Positions 9,838 through 21,292 of a DNA stretch of 41,494 nt are shown one piece after another; the first letter of the stretch is position 1, and each line of letters opens with the position of its first letter. The DNA is from Candidatus Binatia bacterium (GTDB taxonomy: Bacteria; Desulfobacterota; Binatia; Bin18), in the NCBI GenBank assembly GCA_022824615.1, contig JAJDZM010000205.1, forward strand, positions 1 through 41,494. Direction: 5' to 3'. The notes under the pieces were generated by a model. The model was not told the DNA's origin and searched no databases. It worked only from the letters and a program-made list of their open reading frames with translations. The translations under genes were made by a program, and so were the position numbers.

Positions 9838-10706
9838 GCCGGTGTGCTTTGCCGTTGCCTGTCACGGTGCTGAATCCGAACGGTATAGTCCCACGCCTGG
9901 AGCTGTCTGCCCACTTCTTCGGCGATAACGACCGAGCGGTGCTGGCCGCCGGTACACCCAATGGCCAGCGTGAGATAGCTTTTGCCCTCTCTGGCATACA
10001 GTGGCAGGGTCGATTGAAGTAAGGCCGACAGCTGGCTCAAAAAGAGAACGGTTTCCTCCTGGCCGAGGACGAATTCGACGACGGCGCGCTCCGTGCCGGT
10101 CTTGTGTCGGAGAGCATCAACAAAAAACGGATTGGGCAGAAAACGGACGTCCAGCATAATATCGGCATTGATGGGCACTCCGTATTTATAGCCAAACGAC
10201 TCGACGGTAATGAGTAGGGGCTGTTGGGAGTGGGGATAGCGTTCAATATGCTGAAGGAGGGCCTCCCGAAGCTCGTGCACAGTATACGCAGACGTATCCA
10301 TAACCACGTCGGCCGCCGCGCGCAGCCCGGCGAGCCGTTCCTCTTCGGTCTGAATCCCTTGGAGGACTCCCCCGTCTCCGGCAGCAGGGTGGGGACGGCG
10401 GGTTTCGCTAAAACGCCGCACGAGAACGTCGGCGCTGGCTTCAAAATACAGAATCTTGATCTGGTGGCCCTGCTTGCGCAGCCCTTCAAGGACCGTCGGG
10501 TATTCGTGCAGAAAAATACGCTCGCGCAGATCAATCCCCAGGGCCACTCGGCCAATATGTTCCTGGTTATTTTCGCTGAGTTCAAGAAATCGGGGGATGA
10601 GGGTGACTGGGAGATTATCGATGCAGTAGAACCCACGATCCTCAAGGACACGGATTGCGGTACTTTTTCCCGAGCCTGATAAGCCCGTAACGATAACGAC
10701 CTGCAT
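9834..10706 (-). CDS. rapZ: RNase adapter/nucleotide-binding protein RapZ (YvcJ family)
   Basis: A P-loop protein which in Enterobacteria binds GlmY/GlmZ small RNAs and directs RNase E, tuning glucosamine-6-phosphate synthesis; elsewhere the role is less clear. The Walker A motif is GLSGSGKST at the N-terminus. Further marks are IDNLP, a Walker B-like segment near LYFEASADVLVRRFSETRRPHP, and the C-terminal signature GCTGGQHRSVVIAE. The frame opens with a GTG at 10736 touching the ptsN stop (TAGTG). Family members start at the equivalent of the ATG at 10706 (MQVVIVTG), which I chose; the GTG would add ten residues and remains possible through coupling. It overlaps ptsH by 4 bp. The gene is intact at ~290 aa. 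Confidence 0.9.
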   Translation of the reverse strand: MQVVIVTGLSGSGKSTAIRVLEDRGFYCIDNLPVTLIPRFLELSENNQEHIGRVALGIDLRERIFLHEYPTVLEGLRKQGHQIKILYFEASADVLVRRFSETRRPHPAAGDGGVLQGIQTEEERLAGLRAAADVVMDTSAYTVHELREALLQHIERYPHSQQPLLITVESFGYKYGVPINADIMLDVRFLPNPFFVDALRHKTGTERAVVEFVLGQEETVLFLSQLSALLQSTLPLYAREGKSYLTLAIGCTGGQHRSVVIAEEVGRQLQAWDYTVRIQHRDRQRQSTPA

Positions 10707-10735
10707 AGCTGTACGTGTCGGGTGCTGCCTCCCCA

Positions 10736-11197
10736 CTACAGATTGTTATCTTCCTCACAGATCATCCGGTGTAAATCCGCTTGGCTGCCGCCTTGGAGCA
10801 GGCGTTCTCGAAACGCCTTGTCTTTCAACAGGCGAGAGACCCGAGCCAGGGCCTTGAGGTGGATGCCGGCAGAATCCTCTGGCGCAACCAGCAGAAAGAA
10901 CAGCCGGGTCGGCCCGCCATCAAGGGAACTGCAATCCACCCCATGTGGACTCAGGCCAAAAACGGCGGCGACGTCTTTCAGTCCGGACAACTTCCCGTGC
11001 GGGATGGCAATGCCTTCACCAATGGCCGTGGTGCCGAGACGTTCACGGTCCAGGAGAACGGCGACCAACTGCTCGGCGTCGACACCTTGTGTATGCTGGG
11101 CGAGGTGTTGGGCGAGCTCACGCAGGACATCGGTCTTTGTGCGGCTCTGGAGCTGGGGGAGAATGGATTCTTGGCTGAGGATATCAACGACACGCAT
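10736..11197 (-). CDS. ptsN: PTS IIA-like nitrogen regulatory protein PtsN
   Basis: A 153-aa EIIA-Ntr protein, the terminal acceptor of the nitrogen phosphotransferase relay. Its phosphorylation state controls potassium transport and stress or nitrogen responses in Proteobacteria. The phospho-histidine is H67 in GIAIPHGKL. The PTS_EIIA_2 fold covers nearly the whole protein, and no permease domains are attached. It lies 33 bp after rpoN and its stop touches the rapZ region. This fits the conserved rpoN-ptsN-rapZ-ptsH order, but hpf, usually between rpoN and ptsN, is missing. Confidence 0.92.
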   Translation of the reverse strand: MRVVDILSQESILPQLQSRTKTDVLRELAQHLAQHTQGVDAEQLVAVLLDRERLGTTAIGEGIAIPHGKLSGLKDVAAVFGLSPHGVDCSSLDGGPTRLFFLLVAPEDSAGIHLKALARVSRLLKDKAFRERLLQGGSQADLHRMICEEDNNL

Positions 11198-11230
11198 GGG
11201 AGTATTCCTTGTTACAAATGGGACTGTCGC

Positions 11231-12688
11231 CTAGCGGGCGTACTTCCGCTTGGCCGAGGAAAGAATATTGAGACCTTCTCTATACTTGGCAACGGTCCGG
11301 CGGGCAATCTTGATATGGTTGCGGGACAGCGTTTTTGCAATGTCTTCATCACTCAGGGGTTTGCACGGGTCTTCCTGCTCAATCAGGGCGCGAATCTGGG
11401 CCTTTACGCTTTCTGCCGAAACGTCTTGTCCATAGTGGCTCTTCAGCCCGGTGGTGAAGAATTTTTTGAGCGGATACAACCCGCGTGGCGTGGCAATATA
11501 CTTGCCCGCAATGGCCCGACTGACCGTTGACTCATGCGCGCCGATGTCATCCGCGACATCGCGTAACACCAGCGGACGCATATGGGAAATACCATAGTTC
11601 AGAAAATCCTGCTGAAATTTTACCAGACTCTCGGCCACCATGAGTAGGGTCCGCTGGCGTTGGTGAATACTCTTAATCAGCCAGGCGGCGGCCCGCAGTT
11701 TCTCCTGGACATATTCTTTTGCCTCGCCGTCTTGGGAGAGTAAATGGCGGTACGCATTACTCACCTTGAGACGCGGCAGACCCTCCTCGTTGAGCGTCAC
11801 CCGATACTCATCTCCGACCTTATGAACATCCACATCCGGGGTGACATAGCGGATATCTCCGTCACCGTAATTGCGTCCGGGTTTGGGTTCAAGGGCCGTA
11901 ATGAGCTTGACCGCCCGCTGAATTGCTTCCGTCGGGACGTTGAGTGTCTTTGCCAGCCGATCATACCGCCGTCCTTCAAGGGTCTGAAGATGGTGTTGGA
12001 CGATCGTTATCGTCAAACGCAGCAGGGATTCTTCAAGCGCTTCTCCCTCGTGCTGAGCGGCGTGCAGTTGTAACAGCAGGCATTCCTGGAGGTCTCGCGC
12101 GCCGACTCCAATCGGGTCGCACGACTGAACAATCCGCAACACCCGTTCAACCGCCTCGGGACTAACGTTTGCACTATCCGCGATTTCCTCGACACTGGCC
12201 TCCAGATAGCCGTCAACGTCCAGATTCCCGATAATCAGAGAGGCGAGAGATTCTTCTGTTGCTGTCAGGGTGTGAAAGCGTAACTGCCAGGTGAGGTGTT
12301 CGGCCAGCGACTCCGCACGGGGCAGACGATCCTCTGGCGCATTTTGACGCTCACCATCCACGTCTTCGTCTCCAGTCGGAGAAGGAGCCGGCATGTCGTT
12401 ACTGTTATTATAGGTGCTGAGATAGGTCTGCCAGTCAATCTGGTCCTTTTCTGTGTTCGCGTCTTGTGTGGCGGCCCGGGTGGGCTCTTCGCCCTGGCCG
12501 CGGCCGTCGTTAAAAATAGCCTCGTTCTCGGTTACGCGCTCAATGACCGGATTCTCCGTCAACTCTTCATCAATAAGCGTATCCAACTCTCCACGGGGCA
12601 GTTGCAGAATTTTGATGGCTTGACGCAACTGGGGCGTCATCACCAGTTTTTGGGTTAATTTTTGAGTCAGTCTGAGGTCTAACCCCAT
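11231..12688 (-). CDS. rpoN: RNA polymerase sigma-54 factor RpoN
   Basis: A 485-aa alternative sigma factor recognising -24/-12 promoters and needing AAA+ activators. The N-terminal activator-interacting region (1-50) has the Gln/Leu-rich pattern LTQKLVMTPQLRQAIKILQL. An acidic linker (about 50-120) follows, then the core-binding domain (about 125-310). The DNA-binding domain contains the helix-turn-helix around VADDIGAHESTVSRAIAGKY, and the RpoN box ARRTVAKYRE lies at 462-471. All regions are present and length is normal. It starts 25 bp after lptB, the classic lptB-rpoN neighbourhood. Nitrogen-related genes in the same array (ptsN, glnD) are plausible members of its functional sphere, but no -24/-12 site was confirmed in the window. 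Confidence 0.96.
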   Translation of the reverse strand: MGLDLRLTQKLTQKLVMTPQLRQAIKILQLPRGELDTLIDEELTENPVIERVTENEAIFNDGRGQGEEPTRAATQDANTEKDQIDWQTYLSTYNNSNDMPAPSPTGDEDVDGERQNAPEDRLPRAESLAEHLTWQLRFHTLTATEESLASLIIGNLDVDGYLEASVEEIADSANVSPEAVERVLRIVQSCDPIGVGARDLQECLLLQLHAAQHEGEALEESLLRLTITIVQHHLQTLEGRRYDRLAKTLNVPTEAIQRAVKLITALEPKPGRNYGDGDIRYVTPDVDVHKVGDEYRVTLNEEGLPRLKVSNAYRHLLSQDGEAKEYVQEKLRAAAWLIKSIHQRQRTLLMVAESLVKFQQDFLNYGISHMRPLVLRDVADDIGAHESTVSRAIAGKYIATPRGLYPLKKFFTTGLKSHYGQDVSAESVKAQIRALIEQEDPCKPLSDEDIAKTLSRNHIKIARRTVAKYREGLNILSSAKRKYAR

Positions 12689-12713
12689 ACCACTCCACCC
12701 TTGTCTTCAGTCG

Positions 12714-13445
12714 CTAGAGGCGGAAGCGCTCTCCCAGGTAGACCTCTCGGGCCCGACTGCTCGCCGTGATTTCCTGGGGCGTTCCTTCCTCAAACACACT
12801 ACCATCGCTCAGAATATAGGCGCGATCACAGATGCTCAGCGTCTCTCGAACATTGTGATCGGTGACCAGAATTCCGATTCCTCGTTCGCGCAATTGCATG
12901 ATGATTTCTTGGATATCACCAACCGAAAGCGGATCGATTCCGGCAAAGGGTTCGTCAAGGAGCATAAAGGCCGGCGACATTACCAGTGCACGCGAAATTT
13001 CGACCCGACGTCGCTCTCCCCCAGAGAGCGAATCCGCCCGATTGGCTGCCAGATGGCTAATCCCTAGCTCTGCCAGCAGCTCAGCCAGGCGTTCTTCGCG
13101 TTGCGCTTTGTTCAGGGAGGTAGTCTCCAGAATAGCCATGACATTTTCCGCTACGGTCAACTTTCGGAAAACTGAGGGTTCCTGGGGTAGATAGGTCACC
13201 CCCCGGCGGGCCCGCTTATGCATGGGTAAGGTCGTAATCTCGTCATCATTATAGTAGACTTCACCCTTATCGGGTCGAATAATGCCGACGATGATCGAAA
13301 AGGTCGTCGTCTTTCCGGCGCCGTTGGGACCGAGTAAGCCCACCACTTCGCCGCCTGTGACGCGAACGCTGACATCACGCAGCACGACGCGTTTCCCGTA
13401 GGTTTTCCACAAGCCTTCGGCTTGGAGGACTGGCGTCTCACTCAC
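12714..13445 (-). CDS. lptB: LPS export ABC transporter ATP-binding protein LptB
   Basis: A 243-aa cytoplasmic ATPase that, with LptF and LptG, drives LPS from the inner membrane onto the Lpt bridge. Walker A is GPNGAGKTT (39-47), the Q-loop is near LPQEP (86-90), the signature LSGGE is at 140-144, Walker B is MLLDEP ending in E165, and the switch histidine is H197 (TDHN). Start is GTG with GGAG upstream. It is 62 bp after lptA and 25 bp before rpoN. lptF, lptG and lptD are not in the window. Confidence 0.95.
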   Translation of the reverse strand: MSETPVLQAEGLWKTYGKRVVLRDVSVRVTGGEVVGLLGPNGAGKTTTFSIIVGIIRPDKGEVYYNDDEITTLPMHKRARRGVTYLPQEPSVFRKLTVAENVMAILETTSLNKAQREERLAELLAELGISHLAANRADSLSGGERRRVEISRALVMSPAFMLLDEPFAGIDPLSVGDIQEIIMQLRERGIGILVTDHNVRETLSICDRAYILSDGSVFEEGTPQEITASSRAREVYLGERFRL

Positions 13446-13507
13446 TCCGTTGTGCTCTCCTTGCGCGTCTTTCCGGTCGGTCTGGTGGCAACGGATTCCA
13501 TGGCGTC

Positions 13508-14104
13508 CTAATCGGGAATAAGGACCATCTGGGCCTGCCGCTTTCCCTTTCCACCCTTTACAATACTGCGATTCTCGTCCAGAAAAACGGTCACGATATC
13601 TCCCCTGACTTGGTTGGGGCCCTCCTGAAGAACCGCGTTTCCCCTGAGCGTGACCGTGCGCTTTTTCTGATTGAAAACCGCTTTACGGCTTGTGGCGCGC
13701 CGTTCGCCGGAAGTAATTTCGACCCTCCCCTCGGCAACAATATGCTTGAGCCGTTGCTGCGCCGAGGTATTGGCGGCTGACGGTGCGGGGTCTTCATACA
13801 GCACGGTCAGCCTATCGCTCTTTAATGTCATATCACCCTGGGTCACCACCACATTCCCGCGATACTGGATACGCTTCTCTTCATAGAAGAATTCGAGGTC
13901 ATGCGAGCGAATATGAATGGGGTCTTTTCGAGAGGTGAGTGACAGGGAGTCTGCAAAGGTCGCGGCCGAATCTTGGACCGTGCGGTCGGTCGGACCTTGT
14001 TGAGCGTCTTCGGCTGCCAGCGTCAACGGAGACAAGAAAAAGAGGCTAATAAGGATTGTAACAAAGACCACCCAGCCAGTCCCCACCAATGTTGCACGCA
14101 TCAT
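13508..14104 (-). CDS. lptA: Periplasmic LPS transport protein LptA (OstA family)
   Basis: A 198-aa beta-jellyroll protein forming the periplasmic bridge for LPS. It has an N-terminal hydrophobic signal sequence (about 1-31, ending LTLAA-E). The OstA/LptA fold starts near residue 63 with PIHIRSHDLEF and continues with repeated short strands such as IQYRGNVVVTQGDMTLKSDR, GRVEITSG, and VTLRGNAVLQEGPNQVRGD. The C-terminus is basic (GGKGKRQAQMV). It overlaps lptC by 4 bp, implying coupled synthesis of the two bridge components. Confidence 0.9.
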   Translation of the reverse strand: MMRATLVGTGWVVFVTILISLFFLSPLTLAAEDAQQGPTDRTVQDSAATFADSLSLTSRKDPIHIRSHDLEFFYEEKRIQYRGNVVVTQGDMTLKSDRLTVLYEDPAPSAANTSAQQRLKHIVAEGRVEITSGERRATSRKAVFNQKKRTVTLRGNAVLQEGPNQVRGDIVTVFLDENRSIVKGGKGKRQAQMVLIPD

Positions 14105-14691
14105 CCGGACTCCCGTGTCACCGTCGTATAGACTTCTGCATTCAGGGTCAGTTGCTTGGTATCAACGGCGACCGTATAGCCTTTGCCTTCAAGCGTAAAT
14201 CCTTGACCAACAACGTGAATAACCCCGTCCGAGGATATGGTGTTTTGCTGATGGTCGTAGGTTGCCCGGTCGGTTTTTAGGGCAATATCTCCCACCTGCA
14301 TCTCCAGGTTGCCCCGGAGCTCGATGTGGAGTAAATCTGATTCCCCATCCAGGTGGACTGTGCCTTCCTGACAGCGTAATGCGAGCGTTTCGCCATCGCC
14401 GAAATAGAGCGAAACCTCGGGAGTGTCAATGACGACGGCATTGGTGTCGGCAAAATAGCGCGCCTGCCGGGCCACAATTTCCCACACTTTTTTGCCGTCC
14501 TCCATCTTTACCCGTCGGAACTCCGTCATGCGTTGGACCATCGTCTCTTCGGTCACGTCCGGGGTCGAGAGTTCGTCGATGAGACGCGTGGTCGTCGGGT
14601 CTTTTCCCACCTGAGAGCTGAGATAACCCAGAATAAGGATGAGCCCGAGCACCGTAATGCCCAGTATGAAGCGGATTTGATGACGACTCAT
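14101..14691 (-). CDS. lptC: LPS export system protein LptC
   Basis: A 196-aa bitopic protein that receives LPS from LptBFG and hands it to LptA. One transmembrane segment lies at about 8-26 (IRFILGITVLGLILILGYL). The periplasmic beta-jellyroll follows from about 45, with repeated strand pairs including WEIVARQARYFADTNAVVIDTPEVSL and TLEGKGYTVAVDTKQLTL. Ribosome-site signal at the ATG is weak. It lies 107 bp after kdsA in the slot that in E. coli follows kdsD-kdsC; neither of those is present here. It overlaps lptA by 4 bp. Confidence 0.86.
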   Translation of the reverse strand: MSRHQIRFILGITVLGLILILGYLSSQVGKDPTTTRLIDELSTPDVTEETMVQRMTEFRRVKMEDGKKVWEIVARQARYFADTNAVVIDTPEVSLYFGDGETLALRCQEGTVHLDGESDLLHIELRGNLEMQVGDIALKTDRATYDHQQNTISSDGVIHVVGQGFTLEGKGYTVAVDTKQLTLNAEVYTTVTRESG

Positions 14692-14798
14692 GACCGTGTT
14701 CCAGCGACCATGGACAGCCTATCACCTCTCCTGGACGAATCAAAGAAGAGCACGCAAGGGCGAAACGCCGAATGGGGGCGGTGTGACCGGGACAGTCG

Positions 14799-18054
<3,256 letters not shown>

Positions 18055-18102
18055 GCTTGGAAGACCTCAGGACCAGCCGCATCGCCGGGCCGTCGGGGGA
18101 TC

Positions 18103-18131
18103 ACTATACGGGAGAACCACTGGAGCGTCAA
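18103..18131 (-). promoter_or_regulatory. Sigma-70 promoter for the kdsB-pyrG-kdsA-lpt-rpoN unit
   Basis: Minus strand: -35 TTGACG (18126-18131), 17-bp spacer, -10 TATAGT (18103-18108). The predicted start is about 40 nt upstream of the kdsB GTG. The -35 overlaps the last codons of mutY. This is among the best promoter matches in the window. Confidence 0.6.
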
Positions 18132-18847
18132 ACCGAACCCGCCGGGGCGGCGGTCTTTCCCTGCCGACACACCGGCCGGAGCGGGCATTGCCGACAGCGG
18201 GGGGTGCGAGCAACACAAATGGTAGCGCCCACATCCATAATGGCTTGATTAAAGATATGCGCCTGCCCCTTGGGGGTCACCTGCCGGGCAACCGTCCAGA
18301 GAAAGCGGGGCGTACGCTGCTGTGGGGTAAGACCAAAAAACCGCCGCAGGACCCGAGCCGCGTTGGTATCCAGAATGGCGGCGTCTTTGTGAAAAGCGAA
18401 GCTTGAGACTGCTCCCGCGGTATACGGCCCAATGCCGGGCAATTTTGTCAGCTCTTCCGGGTTGCGCGGAAATTTACCCCGATGTCGGGTGACAATCTGT
18501 TGGGTCGCTTTGTGCAGATTCCGGGCCCGCGCGTAATACCCCAGACCGTCCCAGGCTTCGCGCACCTGGGGTTCCTGCGCTTGCGCCAAGTCCTCTGCTG
18601 TCGGGTATTTCTGCAAGAACTTTTCGTAATACAGCAAGGCCCGTTGGACCTGGGTTTGCTGCAGCATGACCTCAGACACCAGAATTGCATAGGGATCGCG
18701 CGTCCGTCGCCAGGGCAGATCTCGTCCATGCTTGCGATACCAGGTGATCAGGCGGCGTTGAAAAGCCCGGATGGTTGCCGGGTGGGCAATCGGTGGGTCC
18801 TTCCGCTGCTTTGCCCGGTCGGGTTTGGGTTTTGGCGTGCGCGACAC
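18128..18847 (-). CDS. mutY: A/G-specific adenine glycosylase (MutY-like), short form without the C-terminal recognition domain
   Basis: A helix-hairpin-helix base-excision glycosylase that removes adenine opposite 8-oxoguanine. Motifs are LPWRRTRDPYAILVSEVMLQQTQV (with the catalytic Glu of SEVMLQQT), LPGIGPYTAGAV (the HhH), DTNAARVL (catalytic Asp) and a 4Fe-4S loop with Cys at 211, 218, 221 and 227 (C-X6-C-X2-C-X5-C). Typical MutY runs to ~350 aa with a NUDIX-like 8-oxoG domain. This one stops 12 residues after the cluster, so that domain is absent and a MIG-type mismatch glycosylase is an alternative. I chose the GTG at 18847, with AAGAAGG five bases upstream. The ATG at 18976 would add a low-complexity stretch overlapping the promoter of the divergent gene. 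Confidence 0.82.
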   Translation of the reverse strand: MSRTPKPKPDRAKQRKDPPIAHPATIRAFQRRLITWYRKHGRDLPWRRTRDPYAILVSEVMLQQTQVQRALLYYEKFLQKYPTAEDLAQAQEPQVREAWDGLGYYARARNLHKATQQIVTRHRGKFPRNPEELTKLPGIGPYTAGAVSSFAFHKDAAILDTNAARVLRRFFGLTPQQRTPRFLWTVARQVTPKGQAHIFNQAIMDVGATICVARTPRCRQCPLRPVCRQGKTAAPAGSV

Positions 18848-18899
18848 TGTGGCCTTCTTGTGACAGAAACCGGGCGCTGGGGAAAGGGGGAAAGGAGTA

Positions 18900-18938
18900 A
18901 ACGTGCCACCATTTGTATACCTGTTAGAAGGGCACGTT
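18900..18938. other. Inverted repeat between mutY and the divergent 89-aa gene
   Basis: AACGTGCC (18900-18907) and GGCACGTT (18931-18938) are perfect 8-bp arms around a 23-nt spacer. They lie upstream of both divergent starts and just upstream of the plus-strand promoter. It could be an operator or a stem-loop in the mutY leader; only the symmetry is seen. Confidence 0.35.
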
Positions 18939-18953
18939 CGCCCCTTTTTCGTC

Positions 18954-18982
18954 TTGACTCTGACAGGGAGAGTCACTAAGGT
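18954..18982 (+). promoter_or_regulatory. Sigma-70-like promoter for the 89-aa gene
   Basis: -35 TTGACT (18954-18959), 17-bp spacer, -10 TAAGGT (18977-18982). The start codon is ~33 bp further on, with GGAGGAGG before it. Confidence 0.5.
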
Positions 18983-19015
18983 AGCGGCGCGCTATACGGA
19001 GGAGGCAAGGCAGTC

Positions 19016-19285
19016 ATGGCGGGCCAGGAAAACTTAGAAAAAATGATTGCAAAAATCCTTCATCGCCACTGTGAGTTCGGCTGGGCGCACTACTACATTC
19101 CCAGCGAGAAATTCCCCAATCTAGTAGAAGAATTGCTCAAGGTTTTACAGCCTGCCGACGAAGCCGGGGAAGACGAACTGGTCAAACTCTTCCTGGAGTT
19201 GAGACGACATACTTCTGAGCAGGAACGCGTCGGTCAGCTCCTCGCCCATTACCGGGTGTTGAGACGGAACGGAGTCTCCTCCTAG
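19016..19285 (+). CDS. Conserved-looking hypothetical protein, 89 aa
   Basis: I do not recognise this protein. It is 89 aa, charged and predicted to be mostly helical, with no signal peptide or membrane segment. The N-terminal part has one Cys and several aromatic residues (HRHCEFGWAHYYIPSEKF); the C-terminal half is rich in Leu and Glu (LVKLFLELRRHTSEQERVGQLL). Support for a real gene is a strong ribosome site (GGAGGAGG), a promoter-like sequence at good spacing, and codon use like its neighbours. It stands alone, divergent from mutY and 132 bp before the first glycosyltransferase. Confidence 0.65.
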   Translation: MAGQENLEKMIAKILHRHCEFGWAHYYIPSEKFPNLVEELLKVLQPADEAGEDELVKLFLELRRHTSEQERVGQLLAHYRVLRRNGVSS

Positions 19286-19417
19286 CACTGGTTTTCCATA
19301 GAGTCCTGCTCCGGCCACCGGTCTTTTCCACGTCATGCGTTACCCCACTGTTTGAGCAAAAGAGGTGTTTCGAGGGATTTGACAGCCCATCATCCGGCAG
19401 ATAGTGCCAGGTAGTGC

Positions 19418-21292
19418 ATGAACGAACCGCAGCGCACCCGCCAGATTATTGCCGGTCTCCTCTTTCTCTGCTTTCTGCTTTATTTTTTAGATCTCGGCCG
19501 CATCCCTTTCTATAACTACGAAGAGTCAAAAGAAGCCCTGATCGTCTGGGAAATGGTGAACGGTGGGGGGTGGATTCTCCCCCTTCGGAATGGAGTCGAA
19601 CAGCCGCTCAAGCCACCGCTGTTTCACTGGGTCGGGGCCGTGGTCTCCTTGCTCACCGGCCAAGTGAGCGAGTTGGCAGTCCGTTTCCCCTCCGCCCTGT
19701 TTGCCACTGCAACGGTCCTGGGGACGTTTTTCTTCGGTCGCGCGTTCTGGAACTGGCGCGTCGGGCTGCTGGCCGCTTTGATCCTGGCCACCTGCCCGGA
19801 ATGGGCACGTTGGTCAATCAATGCGCGCAGCGATATGGTCCTGCTGTTTTTCCTGACAGCCGCGCAGTTTTTCTTTTTTTGGGCCTTCCAGGAACGGGCG
19901 ACGCAGCGACGGACACTGTTCTTCTGCTACGCCTGTATCGGCTTTGCCGTCCTGGCCAAAGGACCGCTGGGGCTGTTGCTACCCGTCCTGGTTATAGGCA
20001 CCTTTTTGTGGTGGACCGGTGAACTCGTGTTCCTTCGCCGCCTGCGTCTCGGCCAAGGGCTATTGATAGCAGGCGGTATTGCCGTGTCGTGGTACGTGCT
20101 GGCCCTCTTCCAAGGCGGCGGAGAGTTTTTCCAGCGCCAGATTCTGGATGAGAATGTGTTTCGGTTTTTCGCCAGTGAGAAAGGCGGACCGAGCCGAGAG
20201 CACACCCTGCTGTACTATGTGCCCACCCTCTTTGTCGGGATGTTCCCCTGGAGCCTTTTCTTGCCGGCGTTCGGGTTTACGCTCTACCGGTCAGGCGACA
20301 TACGGCGGGAGAAGAAACAACTCTATCTGTTGCTCTGGGTGGGAGTCGAGTTGCTCTTTTTTACGCTGGCGTCCGGGAAACGCAGTAATTATATTCTACC
20401 GCTCTATCCGGCTCTGGCCTTATTGTTTGGGTGGTGGTGGCAGGAATTGATAGAAGGGTCGCGAGCGTTGTCATCACCCGCGATCAAACGCGTTGTCCGA
20501 GGCTGCGCGCTGGCTCTGGGCAGTGCTGGGGCCCTCCTCCTCATCGTGCTGATTACCCACGGCGTCGGCTTTGATCTCGATCATCTGGTTGCCCCTTTCC
20601 TGCATCCCCGGGATCGGGCGAATCTGCCCATTATCGCGCAGAGTTTGCAAGGCCAGTTTCCTCTCATCTGTATTTGGATTGCGCTGCTCGCCGGGGCAAC
20701 CGGCTGGTATCTCTGGGGGTTAAGTCGGGACCGCTGGGTACCGGTCTTTGCCGCGTTGACGGTCTCTATCTCTGCGTCGTTATACTTTGCGAACGCCTTG
20801 TTCCATCCGCTCCTGGCCCGAGAGCGGACGTATAAACCCTTTATGCTGGGCGTGCGTTCCATGGTGCAGGACGCACCGCTGTATTTTTACCACCCTGCCT
20901 CTGACTATGGGGCCATTTTTTACGCTGACCGCCGTATTCCTGAAATGAGTCAACGTGCCCTCCAACAGCCATCAGATGTCGGGCATGTTTCCCCATTTTA
21001 CCCAGGGGGCGGACAGGGAGACGTGCCCCAGACTGACGCTGCGTTGTATTTGCTCGTCCGTGAGACCGACTGGCCTGAGCTCTCAGAGAGTCAGCCACAC
21101 CTTGAGCGTCTGGTCACGAGTGAGGGTAAGGGGCCGGATAAGAAACATCGCCTGGTGCTTGCCGCCTTGCTTCCCCGACCTGAGCAAAACGGGGAGACGG
21201 GGACAACCGTCTTACCTGTTCCGTCCGAATCCGAAGAGCGGGCAGTGCCCGAAACATCAGATGAACCCGTAGACGAGAACTCTGCGTCGTGA
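19418..21292 (+). CDS. ArnT/PMT-like polyprenyl-phosphate glycosyltransferase, membrane protein (copy 1)
   Basis: A 624-aa multispanning inner-membrane protein of the GT-C superfamily (dolichyl-phosphate-mannose mannosyltransferase/ArnT, GT83-like). Such enzymes move a sugar from an undecaprenyl-phosphate donor to lipid A or another acceptor on the periplasmic face. TM1 is near 9-27. The first periplasmic loop has FYNYEESKEALIVWEMVNGGGWILPLRNG, equivalent to the ArnT PDEARYAEI segment, with E-E in place of D-E. KPPLFHW, RFPSALF and LAKGPLG are family marks. About ten further hydrophobic helices run to about 480, and a soluble C-terminal tail of ~150 residues follows. It overlaps copy 2 by 4 bp (GTGA). 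The acceptor is unknown; the nearby LPS genes suggest envelope glycolipid modification, which is inference. Confidence 0.82.
   Translation: MNEPQRTRQIIAGLLFLCFLLYFLDLGRIPFYNYEESKEALIVWEMVNGGGWILPLRNGVEQPLKPPLFHWVGAVVSLLTGQVSELAVRFPSALFATATVLGTFFFGRAFWNWRVGLLAALILATCPEWARWSINARSDMVLLFFLTAAQFFFFWAFQERATQRRTLFFCYACIGFAVLAKGPLGLLLPVLVIGTFLWWTGELVFLRRLRLGQGLLIAGGIAVSWYVLALFQGGGEFFQRQILDENVFRFFASEKGGPSREHTLLYYVPTLFVGMFPWSLFLPAFGFTLYRSGDIRREKKQLYLLLWVGVELLFFTLASGKRSNYILPLYPALALLFGWWWQELIEGSRALSSPAIKRVVRGCALALGSAGALLLIVLITHGVGFDLDHLVAPFLHPRDRANLPIIAQSLQGQFPLICIWIALLAGATGWYLWGLSRDRWVPVFAALTVSISASLYFANALFHPLLARERTYKPFMLGVRSMVQDAPLYFYHPASDYGAIFYADRRIPEMSQRALQQPSDVGHVSPFYPGGGQGDVPQTDAALYLLVRETDWPELSESQPHLERLVTSEGKGPDKKHRLVLAALLPRPEQNGETGTTVLPVPSESEERAVPETSDEPVDENSAS

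Noticed and set aside
19379..19405. TTGACA with GATAGT before the first glycosyltransferase
   Set aside because: Spacer is 15 bp and the -10 is weak; it would leave almost no leader, so it is not listed as a promoter.
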